This document shows, one piece after another, positions 42,416-51,252 of a stretch of DNA of 64,000 nt. The notes under the pieces were generated by a model, which saw only the letters and a list, made by a program, of their open reading frames with translations, did not search any database and was not told the origin of the DNA. Made by a program: the position numbers and the translations under genes. Origin of the DNA: Pseudomonas taeanensis MS-3. GTDB taxonomy: Bacteria > Pseudomonadota > Gammaproteobacteria > Pseudomonadales > Pseudomonadaceae. The stretch lies in NCBI RefSeq assembly GCF_000498575.2, contig NZ_AWSQ01000002.1, positions 361,115 through 425,114 of the forward strand, given 5' to 3'. Every line of letters starts with the position of its first letter. Within the stretch, counting starts at the first letter, position 1.

Positions 42416-43567
42416 TCAGCGGCCGCCCATGATGGCGATGTAGTCCTGGGTCCAGCGACTGTAGGGCACGTACTTGCCTCCTTCGGATTCAGGCGTCTTC
42501 CAGAAGGCGATTTTGTCGAAGTTGTCGAACCCGTTGACCTTGCAGCCTTCGGCGCCGAGCAGTTCGTTACCTTGGCAGGCGGCCGGCACGGCCGGCACTG
42601 AGCCGAACCAGGCAGCCAGGTCACCCTGTACCTTGGGCTCCAGCGACCAGTTCATCCACTGGTAGGCACACACCGGGTGCTTGGCCTTGGCGTGCAGCAT
42701 GGTGGTGTCGGCCCAGCCGGTGGCCCCTTCTGCGGGTACCGTGGAGGCGATTGGCTGGCTCTCCAGTTGCAGGGCGTTGACCTGGTACGGCCACGAGCCG
42801 GAAAGCATCACCCCTTCGTTCTTGAAGTCGCTCATCTGCACCGTGGCGTCGTGCCAATAACGGTGAATCAGCCCATGCTGCTGGCGCAGCAGGTCGAGGG
42901 TGGCGGCGTACTGTTTCTCGTTGAGTAAATAGGGGTCCTGGATGCCCAGTTCGGGCTTTGCGCTTTTCAGGTAGAGGGCGGCATCGGCGATATAGATCGG
43001 GCCGTCATAGGCCTGGACCCGGCCCTTGTTGCTCTTGCCGTCAGGCAGGGTCTGCTCCTCGAACAACACTTTCCAACTGGTTGGGGCTTGTTTGAATAGC
43101 TTGGCGTTGTACATCAGCACATTCGGTCCCCACTGATAGGGCGTGCCATAGTGCTTGCCGTCGACGGTATGCCAGGGGCCATTTTTCAAGCGCTCATCGA
43201 CGTTCTTCCAGTTAGGAATCAGGTCGATGTTGACCGGCTGTACACGCTTGCCGGCGATCAGACGCAATGAGGCATCGCCGGAGGCGGTGACCAGATCGTA
43301 GCCGCCCTTGGCCATCAGGCTGACCATTTCATCGGAGGTGGCGGCGGTCTTGACGTTGACCTTGCAGCCGGTCTGCTGCTCGAAGCCTGATACCCAGTCG
43401 TAAGCCTTGTCGGTGTCGCCGCGTTCGACGTAGCCGGGCCAGGCGATGATGTCGAGCTGGCCTTCGGCCTTGCCAAGGGCTTGCAGCGGTTCGGCGGCCT
43501 GTACGGCGCTGGTGGTCAGCAAGGCGGTGGTCAGTGCGCTGAGCACTGTGGTTCTGTGCACGGACAT
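42416..43567 (-). CDS. ydcS: Periplasmic substrate-binding protein YdcS
   Basis: A 383-residue solute-binding protein of the PotD/PotF group with a signal peptide ending at AVQA (residue 24). It begins LDIIAWPGYVERG, typical of the YdcS subgroup, and is close in length to E. coli YdcS (381). It probably delivers a polyamine or GABA-like compound to YdcTUV. E. coli YdcS has also been reported to have polyhydroxybutyrate-related activity. It is the first gene of the operon; a 285-bp gap before ydcT shows no further gene. Confidence 0.92.
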   Translation of the reverse strand: MSVHRTTVLSALTTALLTTSAVQAAEPLQALGKAEGQLDIIAWPGYVERGDTDKAYDWVSGFEQQTGCKVNVKTAATSDEMVSLMAKGGYDLVTASGDASLRLIAGKRVQPVNIDLIPNWKNVDERLKNGPWHTVDGKHYGTPYQWGPNVLMYNAKLFKQAPTSWKVLFEEQTLPDGKSNKGRVQAYDGPIYIADAALYLKSAKPELGIQDPYLLNEKQYAATLDLLRQQHGLIHRYWHDATVQMSDFKNEGVMLSGSWPYQVNALQLESQPIASTVPAEGATGWADTTMLHAKAKHPVCAYQWMNWSLEPKVQGDLAAWFGSVPAVPAACQGNELLGAEGCKVNGFDNFDKIAFWKTPESEGGKYVPYSRWTQDYIAIMGGR

Positions 43568-43745
43568 GGTGATTCCCTCTGGTTGACCTCGTTATCAGCG
43601 CCGCGGGCTGTCGAGCGGCTGCTCGAGTGCGCGTTCGTTGAAACTAGCCAGCTGATGACCTTGACCGGCAGCGTCGCGCACAGCGGGCACTCTGCCGGGA
43701 TTGCGCCGGCAAGCAAAAACAGGCAGTTCACGGCATCAGCGACCC

Positions 43746-43761
43746 TGCAACTAAATGGCCA
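43746..43761 (-). promoter_or_regulatory. Sigma-54 type promoter for ydcSTUV-patD
   Basis: The minus strand reads TGGCCATTTAGTTGCA, which has TGGC at -24 and TTGCA at -12 with the exact spacing of the RpoN consensus TGGCACG-N4-TTGCW. The start of transcription would be about 43734, some 165 bp before the ydcS ATG. Control by RpoN with an enhancer-binding protein fits a nitrogen-compound uptake operon. This is a prediction from one match. Confidence 0.55.
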
Positions 43762-43774
43762 TGAGTATTGTTTG

Positions 43775-43802
43775 AGCATAGATGGAGCGGGCGCCAGTGC
43801 AA
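43775..43802 (-). promoter_or_regulatory. Possible sigma-70 promoter upstream of ydcS
   Basis: On the minus strand TTGCAC (complement of 43797-43802), a 16-bp spacer and TATGCT (complement of 43775-43780). It lies just upstream of the sigma-54 site. The TTGCAC also belongs to one of the inverted CCAGTGCAA repeats, so it may be a binding site instead. Confidence 0.3.
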
Positions 43803-44054
43803 TCCAGATCAGCAAGTCAGTCTAGGAACCAGGCGGCGGAGTCAGCTGCATTGAGCCTCGGCTCTGCGCCTCGGTACGTTGCACTGGGGGCTAGGGCGTC
43901 GACCGAGGGTTAGTGCCGCCATCGGCGCTTGCCGGCTGTGCGTTCCGTGCGCTGCAGGTAGCCGCATCGCGCCGATTGCGGGCTGCAAGAGGTGAATCGA
44001 GTGGGGTATACTCGCCGGCTTTTCCGAAAGTTTTACCTGCGAGTGTCGCCAGCC

Positions 44055-45150
44055 ATGGAAATCAACCCGATCCTTAACAGCATCAAGGACCTCTCCGAAC
44101 GCTCCCTGACTATTCGGGGGTATCTTTGACTACGATCACAAAAGTGATCGTCTGATCGAAGTTAACCGCGAGCTCGAAGACCCTAACGTCTGGAATAACC
44201 CGGATTACGCCCAGGAACTAGGGCGTGAACGCGCCGCCCTGGCGCAGATCGTCGAGACCCTGGAACAGATGTCCAGCGGTCTGGCCGATGCGCGCGACCT
44301 GCTGGAAATGGCGGCCGAGGAAGAAGACCAGGCTGCCGTTGATGATGTCGCCGCCGAAGTCGAGCGCCTGCGCGAAGCGCTGGAAAAGCTCGAATTCCGC
44401 CGCATGTTCAGCAATGAAATGGACCCCAATAACGCCTACCTGGATATCCAGGCCGGTTCTGGCGGCACCGAGGCTCAGGACTGGGCCAACATGTTGTTGC
44501 GCATGTACCTGCGCTGGGCCGACAAGCGCGGCTTTGAAGCCACCATCATGGAACTGTCCGCTGGCGAAGTTGCCGGGATCAAGGGCGCGACCCTGCATAT
44601 CAAAGGCGAATACGCCTTCGGCTGGCTGCGTACCGAGATCGGCGTACACCGCCTGGTGCGCAAGAGCCCGTTCGACTCCGGCAACCGTCGGCACACCTCG
44701 TTCACCGCGGTGTTCGTTTCGCCGGAAATCGATGACAACATCGAAATCGACATCAATCCTGCGGATCTGCGCATCGATACCTACCGTTCCTCCGGTGCCG
44801 GTGGTCAGCACGTCAACACCACCGACTCGGCGGTGCGGATTACCCACGTGCCGAGCAATACCGTGGTCAGCTGTCAGAACGAACGCTCCCAGCACGCCAA
44901 CAAGGACACCGCGATGAAGATGTTGCGGGCGCGCTTGTACGAGCAGGAAGTACAGAAACGCAATGCTGCCTCGCAGGCGCTGGAAGACACCAAGTCCGAT
45001 ATCGGCTGGGGGCATCAGATCCGTTCCTACGTACTCGACCAGTCGCGTATCAAAGACCTGCGTACCAGCGTCGAGCGCAGCGATTGCGGCAACGTGCTCG
45101 ACGGCGATATCGACGATTACCTTGTGGCCAGCCTCAAGCAAGGGCTGTAA
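44055..45150 (+). CDS. prfB: Peptide chain release factor 2 with programmed +1 frameshift
   Basis: Terminates translation at UGA and UAA. Reading starts at ATG 44055 ([17 protein letters not shown]); after 24 codons comes an in-frame TGA (44127-44129), and the rest continues in the +1 frame from GAC at 44128 to the stop at 45150, giving 364 residues. The slip site is as in E. coli. The downstream part has the catalytic GGQ in [15 protein letters not shown] and the anticodon-like stop-recognition region [16 protein letters not shown] containing SPF. The level of RF2 controls its own synthesis. lysS follows 81 bp later, an arrangement common in gammaproteobacteria. Confidence 0.97.
44115..44130 (+). 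promoter_or_regulatory. prfB: prfB programmed frameshift site
   Basis: CGGGGGTATCTTTGAC: an internal Shine-Dalgarno-like GGGGG (44116-44120), three bases TAT, then CTT TGA C. The tRNA on CTT slips forward by one base when RF2 is scarce, and GAC is read next. Except for the first base it matches the E. coli site. Confidence 0.95.
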
Positions 45151-45231
45151 GCCTAGCCTGACAACGCGGCTGCCGAAGCAAGCCCCTCGCCTTGGCGAGT
45201 GCAACGAACCTGTGATGGAAATTTTAAAGAC

Positions 45232-46734
45232 ATGAGCGACCAGCAACTCGACCAGCACGAACTGCAACAGGAAGAAAACAAGCTGATTGCCCTGCGCAAG
45301 GAAAAGCTTGCCGCCGCGCGTGAGCAGGGCAACGCCTTCCCCAACGATTTCCGTCGCGACAGCTACTGCGCGGACTTGCAGAAACAGTACGTCGATAAGA
45401 CCAAGGAAGAACTGGCCGAAGCCGCTATCCCGGTCAAGGTCGCTGGTCGCATCATGCTCAACCGCGGCTCCTTCATGGTGATTCAGGACATGAGCGGGCG
45501 CATTCAGGTCTACGTCAACCGTAAGACCCTGCCGGCCGAGACTCTGGAAGCGATCAAGCACTGGGACCTGGGCGACATCATCGCCGCCGAAGGTACCCTG
45601 GCCCGTTCCGGCAAGGGTGACCTGTACGTCGAGATGACCAGCGTGCGCCTGCTGACCAAGTCGCTGCGTCCGCTGCCGGACAAGCACCACGGCCTGACCG
45701 ACACCGAACAGCGCTACCGTCAGCGCTACGTCGACCTGATCGTCAACGAAGAGGTGCGCCAGAGCTTTCGCGTGCGCTCCCAGGTGATCGCCCACATCCG
45801 CAGCTTCCTCATGCAGCGCGACTACCTCGAAGTGGAAACGCCGATGTTGCAGACCATTCCAGGCGGCGCCGCGGCCAAACCCTTCGAGACCCATCACAAC
45901 GCCCTGGATCTGCAGATGTTCCTGCGCATCGCTCCGGAGCTGTACCTCAAGCGGCTGGTTGTGGGCGGATTCGAGCGGGTCTTCGAGATCAACCGCAACT
46001 TCCGTAACGAGGGTGTATCGACCCGGCACAACCCCGAGTTCACCATGCTCGAGTTCTACCAGGCCTACGCCGACTACGAAGACATGATGGACCTCACCGA
46101 AGAGCTGTTCCGCGAGCTTGCGCAGCTGGTACTCGGCAAGACCGACGTGACTTACCAGGGCAAGGTGTTCCACTTCGGCGAGCCGTTCGCCCGCCTGTCG
46201 GTGTTTGACTCGATCCTCAAGTACAACCCGCAGATCAGTGCCGACGACTTGCGCAATATCGACAAGGCACGGGAAATCGCCGAGACCGTCGGCGCCGACG
46301 TGAAAGGCTTCGAAGGCCTCGGCAAGTTGCAGACCATGATTTTCGAGGAGCTGGTCGAGCACAAGCTGGAGCAACCGACCTTTATCACCAAGTACCCGTT
46401 CGAAGTGTCGCCCTTGGCCCGGCGCAACGATGACGATCCGAGCGTGACCGACCGTTTCGAGCTGTTTATCGGTGGCCGCGAGATCGCCAACGCCTACTCC
46501 GAGTTGAATGACGCCGAAGACCAGGCCGAACGCTTCATGGCCCAGGTGGCCGACAAGGACGCCGGGGACGATGAAGCCATGCACTACGATGCCGACTTCG
46601 TCCGTGCCCTGGAGTACGGCATGCCGCCGACCGCGGGCGAGGGCATTGGTATCGACCGTTTAGTGATGTTGCTCACCGATGCGCCGTCTATTCGCGATGT
46701 GATCCTCTTCCCGCACATGCGTCCGGAGGCCTGA
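45232..46734 (+). CDS. lysS: Lysyl-tRNA synthetase (class II)
   Basis: Charges tRNA-Lys. It has 500 residues, with an N-terminal OB-fold anticodon-binding domain ([20 protein letters not shown]) and a class II catalytic domain: motif 2 [20 protein letters not shown] and motif 3 [18 protein letters not shown] 45232 ([16 protein letters not shown]) was preferred to the frame start at 45199. A terminator follows the stop. Confidence 0.98.
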   Translation: MSDQQLDQHELQQEENKLIALRKEKLAAAREQGNAFPNDFRRDSYCADLQKQYVDKTKEELAEAAIPVKVAGRIMLNRGSFMVIQDMSGRIQVYVNRKTLPAETLEAIKHWDLGDIIAAEGTLARSGKGDLYVEMTSVRLLTKSLRPLPDKHHGLTDTEQRYRQRYVDLIVNEEVRQSFRVRSQVIAHIRSFLMQRDYLEVETPMLQTIPGGAAAKPFETHHNALDLQMFLRIAPELYLKRLVVGGFERVFEINRNFRNEGVSTRHNPEFTMLEFYQAYADYEDMMDLTEELFRELAQLVLGKTDVTYQGKVFHFGEPFARLSVFDSILKYNPQISADDLRNIDKAREIAETVGADVKGFEGLGKLQTMIFEELVEHKLEQPTFITKYPFEVSPLARRNDDDPSVTDRFELFIGGREIANAYSELNDAEDQAERFMAQVADKDAGDDEAMHYDADFVRALEYGMPPTAGEGIGIDRLVMLLTDAPSIRDVILFPHMRPEA

Positions 46735-46746
46735 GGGTCTTGCTCA

Positions 46747-46769
46747 AGCCGCCTTCGGGCGGCTTTTTG
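46747..46769 (+). terminator. Terminator after lysS
   Basis: AGCCGCC-TTCG-GGCGGCT (46747-46764) followed by Ts. Confidence 0.92.
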
Positions 46770-46860
46770 TTGTCTGGGGATCGAGTATCCTGCTGACTGC
46801 AAGGCGCACACTGTCAGACCCTGTGTCATTTCTTCGATTGTATGAGAGGACTTCCCTACC

Positions 46861-47574
46861 GTGATTCCTTCGCCTGCTCATGACAGTGCCACTCGAGTGG
46901 CCAATACCGTTGCCGAAAGTGTTCAGTATCAGGGCCGCAAGGCCAGTCGTCAGGGCAGTGAGCAGCGGCGCCAGGCGATTCTCGATGCCGCCATGCGCAT
47001 CATCGTGCGCGACGGCGTACGCGCTGTGCGCCATCGTTCGGTGGCGGCCGAGGCCGAGGTGCCGCTGTCGGCCACCACCTACTATTTCAAGCATATCGAC
47101 GACTTGATCACCGACACCTTTGCCCAGTTTGTCGAGCGCAGTGCCGCCTACATGGCAGCTTTCTGGACCAATACCGAGGGGCTGTTGCAGGAGCAGGTCG
47201 GCAAGCTCGACGGTAGCGTCGAGGCGCGCCGGGGGCTGGCAGACGAGATTGCACGGCTCGCGGTGGAGTATGTCCGCCATCAGCTGCTCACCCGCCGCGA
47301 TCATCTGTTGGCAGAGCAGGCGTTCCAGCAGGAAGCCTTGATCAATCCGCGCCTGCATGAACTGGTGCGTGCCTATCGCAGCATTCTTCTGCAGGGAGTT
47401 ACCCGGTTCTTCGAGGTGCTCGGTTCGCAGCAGCCGGAGCAGGATGCCCCGCTATTGACCGGCATTATCGTGCAAATGGAGTATCAAGGACTGCTCGATG
47501 GCATAGATCATCTGGACAACCAGGGTATGTTGACCATTCTTAAACGCTATATGCATCTGGTGTTGGGATTGTGA
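46861..47574 (+). CDS. TetR family transcriptional regulator
   Basis: A 237-residue regulator with a GTG start at 46861 (GAGAGG upstream). The helix-turn-helix runs over about residues 40-85 (RRQAILDAAMRIIVRDG, then HRSVAAEAEVPLSATTYYFK), preceded by about 30 residues that look disordered. The ligand-binding part is not assignable. A 7-10-7 palindrome overlaps its stop codon and lies upstream of the lipoprotein gene, a possible operator. No close efflux or metabolic target stands next to it. Confidence 0.88.
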   Translation: MIPSPAHDSATRVANTVAESVQYQGRKASRQGSEQRRQAILDAAMRIIVRDGVRAVRHRSVAAEAEVPLSATTYYFKHIDDLITDTFAQFVERSAAYMAAFWTNTEGLLQEQVGKLDGSVEARRGLADEIARLAVEYVRHQLLTRRDHLLAEQAFQQEALINPRLHELVRAYRSILLQGVTRFFEVLGSQQPEQDAPLLTGIIVQMEYQGLLDGIDHLDNQGMLTILKRYMHLVLGL

Positions 47575-47594
47575 ACCGTTTCAGGGTGGTTCAC
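47571..47594. promoter_or_regulatory. Palindrome GTGAACC-N10-GGTTCAC
   Basis: A perfect 7-bp inverted repeat with a 10-base centre, starting at the last codon of the TetR gene and ending 72 bp before the lipoprotein start. It has no T-run, so it is not a typical terminator; it may be an operator for the adjacent regulator or a processing hairpin. Confidence 0.4.
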
Positions 47595-47666
47595 GCGGTC
47601 CAATAAAGGAATAGCCGGCATACTTAAGCCGGCGCTATGCCGAATGGTTTGCACAAGGAGAGCGAA

Positions 47667-48218
47667 ATGAATGCCTGGCGCTTAGTGGTCGGCATGTCCT
47701 TCCTGCTGTTGAGTGGTTGCCTGGTGACGTTCAAGGACCCGATTCCGGCCAATGAGTCGGCGCCGATTCCACTGCTGGGTGAGTGGACGCGCAAGAATGA
47801 ATGGGGCGAGCAACTCTACCTGCTGATCAGCCGTGCCGGCTCCAACGTCTACCGGGCCAGAACCTATGTCGACAGCCTGGACAACCTCGACAGCCTGGAA
47901 GAGTACGACTTTACCGTGGCTCATCACGGACGCCGCTGGTACCTGTCGGCCGGTGTGCCGAAGCGCCTGGGGGCTAATTTCGCCATCGCCGGCTTCGAGT
48001 TGACCACCACTAACGAGCTGGTGATCTACAACCTGGACGTCGATCGTATCCTGCAAGAGCTTGAGCAGGGCGTGCTTGAGGGCGAAGTGGTCGAGACAGC
48101 GCAAGGCGACGGCGTGTTGATCAGCAGTTCGTTGTCTAAGGTGTTTGCCTACCTGGACGATCAAGCCAACTCAGACGTGTTTATCGAGGTTGCGCGCTAT
48201 CAGCGCAATGGCCAATAA
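47667..48218 (+). CDS. Conserved lipoprotein of unknown function
   Basis: A 183-residue protein with a lipoprotein signal peptide; the lipobox is LLSGC with cysteine 18, followed by leucine, which suggests outer-membrane sorting. The mature part begins VTFKDPIPANESAPIPLLGEW and has the look of a small beta-rich domain. ATG 47667 follows AAGGAGAG; the frame from 47637 would place ten residues before the signal. I do not recognise a function. It lies between the TetR gene and the DUF1704 gene on the same strand. Confidence 0.82.
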   Translation: MNAWRLVVGMSFLLLSGCLVTFKDPIPANESAPIPLLGEWTRKNEWGEQLYLLISRAGSNVYRARTYVDSLDNLDSLEEYDFTVAHHGRRWYLSAGVPKRLGANFAIAGFELTTTNELVIYNLDVDRILQELEQGVLEGEVVETAQGDGVLISSSLSKVFAYLDDQANSDVFIEVARYQRNGQ

Positions 48219-48248
48219 CTTGCCGCATTGCGGTGTAAAGAGAGACCG

Positions 48249-49544
48249 ATGAACAGCCAAATAGAGCTGGACGAGTACCAACTGATCGTTCGCGCATTAT
48301 CCGAGCGGATCGTCGACGCGCAAACGCCGATTCGCGTGCTGGATGCGGTTAAGTGGGACGACAGCATTCGCGAGGGCTTTATCAAGCACAAAGGCAAAAA
48401 ATTGCCGGTTGTTGATCGTGCCTATTACGACAGTCGGCCGCTGGCCTTCGATGCGGCGGCGAAGAAGCTGGAGTTTCAGAATATCGAGCGGGACGTCACC
48501 CGCCAGCTGGGCCAGTTCAACCCGGTCGGGCAGATCATGCGCCGCATGTGTCGTGAGTACCGCATGGTTATCCGCATGCTCGAGGCGCGTGGCACCGAAG
48601 ACTTTGGCTTGATCTCGCAGGAGCTGTATGGCGCGGCGTCGGATGCCTTCCATGCCGGCGACCCGACTCTGTCCGACCTGGGGCTGATGTTTTCCGACTA
48701 CCTGAATAACATCGACAAGCGTGGCGACCTCGAAGACGAGGCAAAAGACCTCACCGCCAAGCAGGCCGTCGACCTGCTGCAACACCGCCTCAACAAGGTG
48801 TTTGGTGAGGCGGAAGAAACCATTAGGGTGTTCGAGTCCGATGGCATCCTCGCCGATGCCGCCGCCGGTGCCGATTACATCAAGATTCGCGCCGACGCGA
48901 TGTTCAACCAGCGTGACGTCAAGGCCCTGGAAGTCCACGAAGGGCTGGTGCATGTGGCGACCACCCTCAATGGCCTGAATCAGCCGGTGTGCACCTTCCT
49001 GGCCAAGGGGCCACCGTCCTCCACGGTGACCCAGGAAGGGCTGGCGATTCTGATGGAGGTGATCGCTTTTGCCTCTTACCCGACGCGCCTGCGCAAACTG
49101 ACCAATCGCACGCGCGGCATTCACATGGCCGAGGAGGGCGCGGACTTTCTCCAGGTGTTCGAGTTCTATCGCGAACAGGGTTTCAGCCTGGAAGAGGGCT
49201 ACAGCAATGCCAGTCGAGTGTTCCGTGGCTCGACTCCGACCGGGCTGCCCTTCACCAAGGACCTGTCCTACCTGAAGGGCTTCATCATGGTCTACAACTA
49301 CATTCAGCTCGCCGTGCGCAAGGGCAAGCTGGAGCAGATTCCCTTGTTGTTCTGTGGCAAAACCACCCTGGAAGACATGCGCACCCTGCGCCAATTGGTC
49401 GACGAAGGCCTGGTCGTACCGCCGAAATACCTCCCCGAGCAGTTCCGCGACCTCAACTCGCTATCGGCGTGGATGTGCTTCTCCAACTTCCTCAATCACC
49501 TGAGTCTCGACCGGATCGAAGCCGACTACGCCAACATCCTCTGA
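48249..49544 (+). CDS. DUF1704 putative metallopeptidase (QEGLA-motif family)
   Basis: A 431-residue protein of the family once called flavohemoglobin-expression-modulating QEGLA proteins (DUF1704). It has the zinc motif HExxxH as HEGLVH (residues 230-235) and the later TQEGLA (261-266), whose glutamate is the likely third ligand. The same pair of motifs marks the eukaryotic MATCAP/KIAA0895 tyrosine carboxypeptidases that cut tubulin tails, so a peptidase activity is likely, but the bacterial substrate is unknown. ATG 48249 was preferred to 48228. There is no signal peptide. Palindromic element B begins at its stop codon. Confidence 0.85.
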   Translation: MNSQIELDEYQLIVRALSERIVDAQTPIRVLDAVKWDDSIREGFIKHKGKKLPVVDRAYYDSRPLAFDAAAKKLEFQNIERDVTRQLGQFNPVGQIMRRMCREYRMVIRMLEARGTEDFGLISQELYGAASDAFHAGDPTLSDLGLMFSDYLNNIDKRGDLEDEAKDLTAKQAVDLLQHRLNKVFGEAEETIRVFESDGILADAAAGADYIKIRADAMFNQRDVKALEVHEGLVHVATTLNGLNQPVCTFLAKGPPSSTVTQEGLAILMEVIAFASYPTRLRKLTNRTRGIHMAEEGADFLQVFEFYREQGFSLEEGYSNASRVFRGSTPTGLPFTKDLSYLKGFIMVYNYIQLAVRKGKLEQIPLLFCGKTTLEDMRTLRQLVDEGLVVPPKYLPEQFRDLNSLSAWMCFSNFLNHLSLDRIEADYANIL

Positions 49545-49665
49545 AAGCTGCTGCGCTCGACCATGCGGTGTTGAAGATGAGGCCGGAAATGCTCATTTAC
49601 ACCAGTAAACTCCGCTTTCCGGCCACATCTTCGCCTAGCCTGATCTTCGCTCGCGACGCTTTCAG
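49541..49665 (+). repeat. Long palindromic intergenic element, copy B
   Basis: The outer arms CTGAAAGC (49541-49548, containing the stop codon of the DUF1704 gene) and GCTTTCAG (49658-49665) are complementary. The inner stem GGCCGGAAA (49581-49589) pairs with TTTCCGGCC (49616-49624), TTTAC (49596-49600) pairs with GTAAA (49605-49609), and TGCTCA (49590-49595) faces CTCCGC (49610-49615) unpaired. A further stem GAAGATG/CATCTTC surrounds this. Confidence 0.8.
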
Positions 49666-49698
49666 GCGCAGTGCCTAACCCTTCAGCGGGAGCTGTAG

Positions 49699-49715
49699 CC
49701 CGGATGAAATCCGGG
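49699..49715. repeat. REP-like 17-mer CCCGGATGAAATCCGGG
   Basis: A short palindrome (7-bp stem, GAA loop) of the same type as the pair at 2927-2970, 33 bp before the AIM24 gene. Confidence 0.65.
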
Positions 49716-49747
49716 ACGCTTCCCGACTTGCCAGGAGACTGACTGCA

Positions 49748-50494
49748 ATGCCCAGCCACGAACTCGACTACGAAATTCTCGGCACTTCGGCGCAAAGCGT
49801 GGAGATCATTCTCGATCCCGGTGAGACTGTGATCGCCGAAGCCGGGGTGATGAACTACATGACCGAAGGGGTGCGCTTCGATACGCGCATGGGCGATGGT
49901 TCGGCAACCAGTATGCTGGGCAAGTTATGGGGCATGGGCAAGCGCATGCTTACCGGTGAATCGCTGTTCATGACGCACTTTTCCAATGCCGGTAAAGCGC
50001 CGGCGCGGGTCGCTTTTGCAGCGCCTTATCCGGGCACCGTGGTGCCGATCCAGCTTGCCGAGCTGGGTGGCAAACTGATCTGCCAGAAAGACGCCTTCCT
50101 CTGCGCCGCCCACGGTACGGCGATCGGCATCAGCTTCAACAAACGTCTGGGGGCCGGTTTCTTCGGCGGTGAAGGCTTTATCCTGCAAAAGCTCGAAGGC
50201 GACGGGCTGGCTTTCGTCCATGCCGGCGGTACGGTGATCCGCAAGGAGTTGAACAACGAGACGCTACGTCTGGACACGGGCTGCCTGGTGGCGTTCAGCG
50301 AGGGGCTGGACTATGACATCCAGTTGGCAGGCGGTTTGAGAAGCATGTTATTTGGCGGTGAAGGCATCTTCCTGGCAACACTCAAGGGCAGCGGTACCGT
50401 ATGGATCCAGAGCCTGCCGTTTTCGCGTCTGGCTGAACGTGTCTATGAGGCCACCTTCAAGGCCCGTGAGGAAGTCCGCGCGGGCGGTAAATGA
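49748..50494 (+). CDS. AIM24/TIGR00266 family protein
   Basis: A 248-residue all-beta protein of the TIGR00266/AIM24 family, with the N-terminal [20 protein letters not shown] and inner repeats such as [20 protein letters not shown] and [18 protein letters not shown]. The yeast homologue Aim24 is mitochondrial and linked to inner-membrane organisation; the bacterial role is unknown. It has no signal peptide. Ribosome binding site CAGGAGA is upstream. Confidence 0.88.
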   Translation: MPSHELDYEILGTSAQSVEIILDPGETVIAEAGVMNYMTEGVRFDTRMGDGSATSMLGKLWGMGKRMLTGESLFMTHFSNAGKAPARVAFAAPYPGTVVPIQLAELGGKLICQKDAFLCAAHGTAIGISFNKRLGAGFFGGEGFILQKLEGDGLAFVHAGGTVIRKELNNETLRLDTGCLVAFSEGLDYDIQLAGGLRSMLFGGEGIFLATLKGSGTVWIQSLPFSRLAERVYEATFKAREEVRAGGK

Positions 50495-50762
50495 CCCGTT
50501 GCTGGCTGTTGAGGGTGCCGGCGAGGGTGCAAGCCGAGAGATGCCGGCCACGAAGATGTTGCGTTGTTGATCCAGCTCAGTAACCACAGCCCGCAGGCCC
50601 TTTTCAATGCACTCGACTTGTATCAAGCTGCGCCGCCGCGGGTGTCCCTGTGGCCTGGGTGCGGCTGCGTGGCCGGGTGTTATCAGCTGTAGTTCATCAG
50701 CCGTCCGCGTGTTTCGTCGGCCCGTGCGGCTAGGATAAAGTTTCTAATTTTGAGAGTTCACA

Positions 50763-51086
50763 ATGAGCGAGCGTGACGCAATCCCCTTGATCCTCACCGG
50801 TATCGGCAGCATCTGCGCGACCGTGGCGGTGCTCACTTACTACGGTTATGTGCACTTCGCCGAGCCGCAGGATGCCTTGCTGCTAGCTGATTTCACCATG
50901 CTCAAGACCGTGCCCGGCGAGGACTACAAGGTCTCGTTGAAGCCGGCTAACCAAGTGGCGCAGTGCGTCGATGGCGTGCTGGTGCTGTTCGATCTTGAGC
51001 AGAAGGGACTGACCGGTGTACTGGTGGATAATAAAAAGCAGGCCGTACGCTGTATGGGTGAACAAAGCCCCAGCGCAGCGCAGTGA
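50763..51086 (+). CDS. Small single-pass membrane protein, function unknown
   Basis: A 107-residue protein with one membrane helix at about residues 8-29 (IPLILTGIGSICATVAVL) followed by a soluble part of about 70 residues containing VAQCVDGVLVLFDLEQKGLTG and two cysteines. I do not recognise a domain. The 268 bp upstream, back to the AIM24 gene, contain no gene I can support. Confidence 0.65.
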   Translation: MSERDAIPLILTGIGSICATVAVLTYYGYVHFAEPQDALLLADFTMLKTVPGEDYKVSLKPANQVAQCVDGVLVLFDLEQKGLTGVLVDNKKQAVRCMGEQSPSAAQ

Positions 51087-51252
51087 GGGTTGTCGGTGTT
51101 TACCGGCAACCCTCATAGGTTGTGAAAATATCGAGCGCCGTCGCGAGGCCACCTTCAGGTCTTCGCGGCAGGCCCCCCTGTTTTTCACATAGAGCAACAC
51201 CGTAGCGGGCGTTTGGAAGCGGTCGCAGTAGGCGAGAGTTTTTCACGGCCTC

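Larger units (their letters stand above)
43568..44054. other. Divergent intergenic region between ydcS and prfB
   Basis: 487 bp without a supported gene. It holds promoters for both sides: a sigma-54-type site for ydcS at 43746-43761, a possible sigma-70-type site on the same strand at 43775-43802, an inverted pair of CCAGTGCAA 9-mers (43794-43802 and 43879-43887), and a -10-like TATACT at 44007-44012 on the plus strand for prfB without a clear -35. Confidence 0.6.

Noticed and set aside
44127..44129. prfB read as a pseudogene because of an early TGA
   Set aside because: The TGA is part of the conserved RF2 frameshift site, and the +1 frame continues to a full-length protein.
44218..46584. 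788-codon minus-strand frame opposite prfB and lysS
   Set aside because: It crosses two well-identified plus-strand genes and their gap; this is codon-bias shadow, despite its length.
50495..50762. Possible small gene between the AIM24 gene and the small membrane protein
   Set aside because: Short open stretches exist, but none has a start, ribosome binding site and recognisable sequence together.
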